Position numbers and translations under genes: made by a program
The notes under the pieces: generated by a model
Database searches by the model: none
What the model saw: the letters and a program-made list of their open reading frames with translations, nothing else
What the model was told of the DNA's origin: nothing
In this document: positions 59,855-64,000 of the stretch, piece by piece
Layout of the letters: each line of letters starts with the position of its first letter
How positions within the stretch are numbered: the first letter of the stretch is position 1
Assembly: GCA_902555585.1 (NCBI GenBank)
Contig: CACDSY010000002.1
Location: 152,001 to 216,000 of the forward strand
Source: an uncultured Pelagibacteraceae bacterium
GTDB lineage: Bacteria > Pseudomonadota > Alphaproteobacteria > Pelagibacterales > Pelagibacteraceae
Direction of reading: 5' to 3'
Length of the DNA: 64,000 nt

Positions 59855-60163
59855 ATGGAAATAGATCCTTTTATATTCAGATTAAGTATATTTATTCTTT
59901 CAATTTTTATTGGATATTATGTAGTTTGGAGCGTTACACCATCACTACATACACCTTTAATGTCAGTAACAAATGCAATTTCATCCGTTATAATTGTTGG
60001 TGCAATTATTGCCGGTCTTGCGGGAAATTCTAATACTATATTTAATATTTCAAGTGTTTTTGGCTTTTTAGCAATAGGATTAGCTGCAATAAATATCTTT
60101 GGTGGATTTCTAGTTACACAAAGAATGCTTGCAATGTATAAGAAAAAAAAAAAGGATAAATAA
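59855..60163 (+). CDS. pntAB: NAD(P) transhydrogenase subunit alpha, part 2
   Basis: A 102-residue membrane subunit with three hydrophobic segments at about 8-26, 38-57 and 64-83. VVWSVTPSLHTPLMSVTNAIS contains the P-x-LHTPLMSxTNAISS motif of proton-channel subunits. It is the linker membrane part between the NAD-binding and NADP-binding subunits. Its stop shares one base with the pntB ATG, and it begins four bases after pntAA, so the three genes are translated together. Confidence 0.95.
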   Translation: MEIDPFIFRLSIFILSIFIGYYVVWSVTPSLHTPLMSVTNAISSVIIVGAIIAGLAGNSNTIFNISSVFGFLAIGLAAINIFGGFLVTQRMLAMYKKKKKDK

Positions 60164-61560
60164 TGATATCAGCAAATTTATCTGCAATATTTTATTTAAT
60201 TTCAGGGGTTTTATTTATTCTAGCTTTAAGAGGTCTTTCTTCACCAGAGACTTCTAGACAAGGAAACTTCTTTGGAATTTTAGGAATGATAATTGCAATT
60301 ACTGTAACATTTTTATCTATTGGAAATTTTTCCAATGGATTTGTGATTGTCATAATATTTCTTTTAATAGGGGGGTTAATTGGAGCATTTATTGCTTATA
60401 AAATCCCAATGACAGCAATGCCAGAATTAGTTGCTGGTTTTCATAGTTTGGTTGGTCTTGCAGCTGTATTTGTTGCAATTGCAGCTTTCTTAAATCCAGA
60501 GGCATTTAGCTTAGGCTCACCTGGTAATATTAAGCTTGGTAGCCTAATAGAGATGTCAATTGGTGCTGCAGTAGGTGCAATAACTTTTTCAGGTTCTATT
60601 ATTGCTTTTTTGAAACTACAGGGAATAATGTCAGGCTCCCCTATAACTTTTAAAGGACAACATCTACTCAATGCATTAATTTTAATTTCAATATTAGTAT
60701 TAACGTATCTACTTTGCTCTACACAATCGTCTAATTTATTTTGGATATTATTAGCTGTATCATTTTTGATTGGATTTTTACTTATTATTCCAATTGGTGG
60801 TGCAGATATGCCAGTTGTGATTTCAATGTTAAATTCATACTCAGGTTGGGCTGCAGCTGGAATTGGTTTTACTTTAGAGAATACTGCATTAATAATCACA
60901 GGAGCATTGGTTGGATCATCTGGGGCAATATTATCTTACATAATGTGTAAGGGAATGAATAGATCATTCTTTAATGTTATTTTAGGAGGATTTGGTGCAA
61001 CTGAACAATCATCATCATCACAAAATAAAGAACAAAAACCAGTTAAAAGTGGAAATGCAGATGATGCTGCTTTCCTTATGAAGAATGCTTCATCGGTAAT
61101 TATTGTTCCAGGATATGGAATGGCCGTCGCTCAAGCGCAACATGCTTTAAGAGAGATGGTAGATACATTGAAAAAAAATGATATAAAGGTTTCTTACGCA
61201 ATTCATCCTGTAGCAGGAAGAATGCCAGGTCATATGAATGTTTTACTTGCAGAAGCGAATGTCCCGTATGACGAAGTGTTCGAGCTAGAAGAGATTAATA
61301 ATGATTTTGCAAATGCGGATGTAGCATTTGTTATTGGTGCTAATGATGTAACTAATCCAGTTGCCAAAACAGACCCACAAAGTCCAATTTTTGGTATGCC
61401 AGTTCTTGATGTTGAAAAATGTAAGTCAGTATTATTTGTAAAACGTAGTTTGTCCCCAGGGTATGCTGGAATTGATAACGATCTGTTTTATAAAGAGAAC
61501 ACTCTAATGTTATTCGCTGATGCAAAAAAAATGACAGAAGACATTACTAAAAATCTATAG
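60163..61560 (+). CDS. pntB: NAD(P) transhydrogenase subunit beta
   Basis: A 465-residue subunit. Residues 1-260 hold about eight to nine membrane helices, with MTAMPELVAGFHSLVGLAAV (cited at 20) carrying the proton-path His and SGSIIAFLKLQG following. Residues 290-465 form the NADP domain: VIIVPGYGMAVAQAQHAL, HPVAGRMPGHMNVLLAEA and VIGANDVTNPVAK are conserved, with KRSLSPGYAGIDN near the end. It completes the proton-translocating transhydrogenase. A 152-residue antisense open frame at 60441-60899 is a shadow of this gene. Confidence 0.96.
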   Translation: MISANLSAIFYLISGVLFILALRGLSSPETSRQGNFFGILGMIIAITVTFLSIGNFSNGFVIVIIFLLIGGLIGAFIAYKIPMTAMPELVAGFHSLVGLAAVFVAIAAFLNPEAFSLGSPGNIKLGSLIEMSIGAAVGAITFSGSIIAFLKLQGIMSGSPITFKGQHLLNALILISILVLTYLLCSTQSSNLFWILLAVSFLIGFLLIIPIGGADMPVVISMLNSYSGWAAAGIGFTLENTALIITGALVGSSGAILSYIMCKGMNRSFFNVILGGFGATEQSSSSQNKEQKPVKSGNADDAAFLMKNASSVIIVPGYGMAVAQAQHALREMVDTLKKNDIKVSYAIHPVAGRMPGHMNVLLAEANVPYDEVFELEEINNDFANADVAFVIGANDVTNPVAKTDPQSPIFGMPVLDVEKCKSVLFVKRSLSPGYAGIDNDLFYKENTLMLFADAKKMTEDITKNL

Positions 61561-61568
61561 GTATAAAT

Positions 61569-62267
61569 TTGAATACTAAAATATTTTGTGATATTGCAGA
61601 CTTATCTCAAATTAGAAAATTTAATAAAAAAAAAATTGTTAAAGGGTTTACAACTAATCCAAGCTTAATTAGAAAAGCTGGAGCAAAAGATTATAAATCG
61701 TATTCAAAAAAAATTCTTAAAATTTGTAATAACAAACCTGTATCACTTGAAGTATTCGCTGATGAATATGAGGAAATGAAAATTCAAGCAATGAAAATTA
61801 ATAATTGGGGAAAAAATGTTTATGTAAAAGTGCCAGTAGCAAATTCAAAAGGTAAATTTATGGGTCGAATTATTAATGAGTTAAATAATAAAAATATAAA
61901 ACTTAATATAACAGCTGTCTATAACGCCAAACAAACAGAAAAAATTTTGAAATTAATCAACAAAAAAACAAAAGTAATTATTTCGATTTTTGCAGGTAGA
62001 GCAGGTGATACTGGTAAAGATCCGGTACCAGAATTTTATAAGAGTATTGCATTGGCTAAAAGATATAAGAATGTTGAGATATTATGGGCCAGTGTTCGTG
62101 AGCCTTATAATTATTTACAAGCAAAACAATTAGGCTGTCATATCATTACTGTTCCACCAGTAATTATTGAAAAAATAGAAAACTTTGGAAAATCATTTGA
62201 TCAACTTACGAAAGAAACTGTTAAAGCTTTTTTGTTAGATAGCAAAAAATCTAACTTCAAAATCTAA
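61569..62267 (+). CDS. tal: Transaldolase (Fsa/TalB-like short form)
   Basis: A 232-residue class I aldolase. IFCDIADLSQIRKFNK (4-19), GFTTNPSLIRKAGAKDY, VYVKVPVANSKGK with the Schiff-base Lys, and ITAVYNAKQTEKIL fit the short transaldolase/fructose-6-phosphate aldolase family; SIFAGRAGDTGKDP and WASVREPYN are also conserved. It moves a dihydroxyacetone unit in the pentose phosphate pathway. The start is TTG 61569, eight bases after pntB. It stops seven bases before the oppositely oriented tRNA gene. Product would feed the pool of sugar phosphates that the island's transketolases draw on. Confidence 0.88.
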   Translation: MNTKIFCDIADLSQIRKFNKKKIVKGFTTNPSLIRKAGAKDYKSYSKKILKICNNKPVSLEVFADEYEEMKIQAMKINNWGKNVYVKVPVANSKGKFMGRIINELNNKNIKLNITAVYNAKQTEKILKLINKKTKVIISIFAGRAGDTGKDPVPEFYKSIALAKRYKNVEILWASVREPYNYLQAKQLGCHIITVPPVIIEKIENFGKSFDQLTKETVKAFLLDSKKSNFKI

Positions 62268-62274
62268 TTGAAAT

Positions 62275-62351
62275 TGGTTGCGGGGGACGGATTTGAACCG
62301 CCGACCTCAAGGTTATGAGCCTTGCGAGCTACCAGGCTGCTCCACCCCGCG
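62275..62351 (-). tRNA. Initiator tRNA-Met (CAT anticodon)
   Basis: The 77-base reverse-complement sequence folds as a tRNA with CCA encoded. It has the initiator marks: C1 opposite A72 (mismatch at the acceptor end) and A11-U24 in the D stem. The anticodon loop is CTCATAA. The anticodon stem is CAAGG/CCTTG, so positions 29-41 are A-U, not the usual first G-C of the three consecutive G-C pairs. It is the last gene of the minus-strand core block, four bases from rpsU. Confidence 0.96.
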
Positions 62352-62355
62352 ATAA

Positions 62356-62550
62356 TTAAATCCTATTCTTTAACTTATTAAGTTTTTTTACTCTTTTTAT
62401 ATTTTCTTGAAGAATTCTTTTTTTCTTTTCTGATGGTTTCTCATAAGTATTCTTTAACTTTATAATCTTAAAAAAACCATCTCTTTGAAGTTTTCTCTTT
62501 AAAACTCTTAAAGCTTGTTCAATATTATTGTCTTTTACTTCTATTTTAAT
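62356..62550 (-). CDS. rpsU: 30S ribosomal protein S21, likely ATT start
   Basis: A 64-residue protein from the ATT at 62550, or 68 if read from TTG 62562. IEVKDNNIEQALRVLKRKLQ is the S21 core, and the tail is basic (KKKRILQENIKRVKKL). S21 is a 30S subunit protein that helps base-pairing of mRNA with 16S rRNA at initiation. A perfect GGAGG (62556-62560) with spacer TAGTT stands five bases before ATT. The TTG would put that GGAGG inside the gene and leave it with no ribosome site. SAR11-type S21 normally begins with MKIEVKDN-like sequence, which matches ATT AAA ATA GAA (as Met-Lys-Ile-Glu). AUU starts are known for infC. Confidence 0.9.
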   Translation of the reverse strand: MKIEVKDNNIEQALRVLKRKLQRDGFFKIIKLKNTYEKPSEKKKRILQENIKRVKKLNKLKNRI

Positions 62551-62555
62551 AACTA

Positions 62556-62560
62556 CCTCC
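62556..62560 (-). promoter_or_regulatory. Shine-Dalgarno element that decides the rpsU start
   Basis: GGAGG on the minus strand is the strongest ribosome binding site I found in the window. With a five-base spacer it points at an ATT codon at 62550-62548. No ATG, GTG or TTG occurs in frame within 15 bases downstream. Confidence 0.8.
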
Positions 62561-62616
62561 AAAAAAGTGCATTAACTACCACTTTATATTTTATTTGTCC
62601 ATTATATTTCATATTT

Positions 62617-63186
62617 TTATTTATTAGACTGTAGCTTTTCTTTTTTTTGTTTCTCTTTTAAAATTCTTCTTTCTGCTTTTTCTATAGCCTCAATAAGATC
62701 TTTCTGAGTAAATAGTCCCATTGCTACTGGATCTTTAGCATTTAAACTATTGTAGTTCCAATAACTTTTGTTTCTTATAGCTGTTGCTGAATTTTTTGTG
62801 ATGCCAACTAATTTAGCAATTTGAGAATCTTTTAAATTTGAATGTTGTTTTATTAACCAAAGTGCAGAGTCTGGTTTATCTTGTCTTTTAGATAATGGTA
62901 TATATTTTTTTGTTTTTTTATTATCGCTATTTATCTCAATTTCGTTTGTCTGAATATTTAGAGGTCGACTCGAGTCTTCAGAGGAGAGTTTAATTTCTTC
63001 CCTAGTTAATTGACCTGCGATAATAGGGTTATAACCCACTATACCTTTTGCAACTTCGCCGTCTGCAATACCTTGTATTTCTACTTCATGTAGTTTACAA
63101 AAATTTGCAATTTGTTTAAAAGTTAATGAAGTATTTTCTACCAACCAAACAGCTGTAGCCATTGGCATTAATGGTGCACCACTCAT
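62617..63186 (-). CDS. trcR: DUF1013 protein, TrcR-like cell-cycle regulator
   Basis: A 189-residue protein of the alphaproteobacterial DUF1013 family, TrcR in Rhodobacter. MPMATAVWLVENTSLTFKQI (7-26) and FCKLHEVEIQGIADGEVAKG give the first helix-turn-helix; KPDSALWLIKQHSNLKDSQI (about 107-126) and LVGITKNSATAIRNKSYWN give the second. DPVAMGLFTQKDLIEAIEKA follows, then a basic tail. It is a conserved gene thought to regulate growth or cell cycle. It shares one base with the rpmE stop (TAATG), so it is co-transcribed with rpmE, as is usual in alphaproteobacteria. Confidence 0.88.
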   Translation of the reverse strand: MSGAPLMPMATAVWLVENTSLTFKQIANFCKLHEVEIQGIADGEVAKGIVGYNPIIAGQLTREEIKLSSEDSSRPLNIQTNEIEINSDNKKTKKYIPLSKRQDKPDSALWLIKQHSNLKDSQIAKLVGITKNSATAIRNKSYWNYNSLNAKDPVAMGLFTQKDLIEAIEKAERRILKEKQKKEKLQSNK

Positions 63187-63413
63187 TATTTACTGTCAGT
63201 TCTGAAGTTTTGGAATTTTTTATTAAATTTACTTACACGCCCTTTATCAAGTATTTTTTGTTTACCACCAGTCCAAGCTGAGTGTGATTTAGGATCAATC
63301 TCAAGTTTAAGTGTCTCACCCTCTGACCCCCATGTTGATTTGGTTTCGAATTGGCTACCATCTGTCATCTCAACTTTTATGCTATGATAGTTCGGGTGTA
63401 AGTTTTTTTTCAT
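63186..63413 (-). CDS. rpmE: 50S ribosomal protein L31
   Basis: A 75-residue L31 of the Cys-lacking (C-minus) form. [20 protein letters not shown] (1-20) is the conserved start, and [15 protein letters not shown] and [10 protein letters not shown] are conserved later. It binds at the subunit bridge. A 35-base gap separates it from the inositol-phosphatase gene on the same strand; the sequence TAGCAAAAAGCTA (63427-63439 region) could form a weak hairpin, but I see no firm terminator or promoter. Confidence 0.94.
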   Translation of the reverse strand: MKKNLHPNYHSIKVEMTDGSQFETKSTWGSEGETLKLEIDPKSHSAWTGGKQKILDKGRVSKFNKKFQNFRTDSK

Positions 63414-63448
63414 ACGCGGTCTTATAGCAAAAAGCTAAATAAAAACAA

Positions 63449-64000
63449 TTAAAAGTTAGTTAATTTTTTCATCATTTCTGTGTAAATAGTGCTACTAGCA
63501 GCTCTTATATCTATATTAAATTGCCCATATTTAGTTAAATCATTTGTAGTTCCCCCTGCCTCTTTTACGATTAATATACCTGCAGCTATATCCCATAAGT
63601 TAATTTTGTTATGAAAAAAACCATCAAATCTTCCTGATCCCACATATGCTAAATCTAGTGCTGCACATCCAGTCGACCTCATATTCAGGCTTGGAGAAAT
63701 AATTTTTAACCCGTATTGGTCTGACGAAAATAAACAATCTTCAATGTTATTTTTATTAGAGACTCTTACTCTATGATTGTTAAAAAATGCTCCATTATTC
63801 TTTTCAGCAAAAAACATTTCATTTTTTATTGGGTCATGTATTAAAGCAGATTTTATTTCATTTTCTATTTCTAGAGCAATTGAAATTGCAAAATGTGGGA
63901 TTCCATGTAAAAAGTTTGTTGTTCCATCAATTGGATCAATAATCCATCTTTTATCTTTATCATTATTTATAATTTTTCCGCTTTCTTCAGTAAGAAATGA
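63449..64000 (-). CDS. suhB: Inositol monophosphatase family protein, 5' partial
   Basis: The frame is open to the end of the window, so only the C-terminal 183 residues are visible. DPIDGTTNFLHGIPHFAIS (visible residues 18-36) is the first metal-binding motif with both Asp residues and the catalytic Thr, VRVSNKNNIEDC follows, and LWDIAAGILIVKEAGG is the C-terminal metal-binding WD motif. SuhB/IMPase members remove phosphate from inositol-1-phosphate or act as ribosome-maturation factors. The position beside rpmE fits a core gene. The name suhB is given for family, not for proven function. Confidence 0.88.
   Translation of the reverse strand, partial: SFLTEESGKIINNDKDKRWIIDPIDGTTNFLHGIPHFAISIALEIENEIKSALIHDPIKNEMFFAEKNNGAFFNNHRVRVSNKNNIEDCLFSSDQYGLKIISPSLNMRSTGCAALDLAYVGSGRFDGFFHNKINLWDIAAGILIVKEAGGTTNDLTKYGQFNIDIRAASSTIYTEMMKKLTNF

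Noticed and set aside
60441-60899. 152-residue open frame on the minus strand
   Set aside because: It is antisense to pntB, one of the best-conserved genes here, and has no domain motif or ribosome site. It is a shadow of pntB codon bias.

Overview
This window looks like the genome of a SAR11 alphaproteobacterium (Candidatus Pelagibacter or a close relative). The evidence is very high A+T with poly-A/poly-T rich genes, overlapping genes with almost no spacers, frequent TTG starts, and a right-hand block of alphaproteobacterial core genes (rpmJ, pntAA/AB/B, transaldolase, initiator tRNA-Met, rpsU, trcR, rpmE, inositol-phosphatase family). From about 1 to 57,320 it carries only accessory genes, nearly all for cell-surface glycans. 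This island ends at a lone 5S rRNA gene (57503-57622) with no 16S or 23S beside it. That layout is what is known of SAR11 hypervariable region 2 (HVR2), which lies between 23S and 5S. I see no transposase, integrase, phage gene or CRISPR array. No stretch above 300 bases lacks a gene; the longest gap is 55317-55535.

Layout. (a) 1-1869: a NeuB-type synthase fragment, a cytidylate kinase with an odd P-loop, and a MarR-like EPS-associated regulator with two tandem operator-like palindromes. (b) 1844-6811: a tightly overlapping cassette of cupin, KdsC-like HAD phosphatase, nucleotidyltransferase-kinase fusion, GmhA-like SIS isomerase and split transketolase. It could make an activated ketose- or heptose-derived sugar from central metabolites. 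(c) 6808-12977: glycosyltransferase, HIT-type nucleotidyltransferase, FAD protein, ATP-sulfurylase homologue, CDP-glycerol-type transferase and methyltransferase. (d) 12974-14704: a PglK-like ABC flippase. (e) 14670-24928: the most unusual block, with AAC(3)-type acetyltransferase, AMP-ligase, LuxE-like and LuxC-like proteins, FabZ-like dehydratase, radical SAM/SPASM enzyme, FabG-like reductase, acyl carrier protein, a second split transketolase and a DUF4910/M28-like protein. Together these could reduce a carrier-bound acid to an aldehyde and then join it to a two-carbon ketol unit.

(f) 24917-34441: exonuclease, PhyH-type oxygenase, methyltransferase, then nucleotide-sugar genes including PseB, an RmlD-PseC fusion, an aldo-keto reductase and an SpsF-aminotransferase fusion. 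(g) 34415-45632, mostly minus strand: WecA-like initiating transferase, epimerases, glycosyltransferases, a Wzy-like polymerase, a Wzz-like protein, a PIG-L deacetylase with an LpxD-like acyltransferase, and GDP-mannose 3,5-epimerase. (h) 45706-57321: a second oxygenase, Gmd, surface-carbohydrate proteins, a second polymerase/ligase, GNAT, a second radical SAM enzyme, glycosyltransferase, a sugar formyltransferase and a full-length PseI-like synthase. (i) 57503-64000: 5S rRNA, then core genes.

Read as a whole, the island encodes precursor synthesis, assembly on a lipid carrier, flipping, polymerisation and decoration of one or more surface glycans containing a pseudaminic-type sugar and probably unusual higher-carbon or acyl-derived sugars. 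Functional calls rest on motif recognition by eye; no database search was run.
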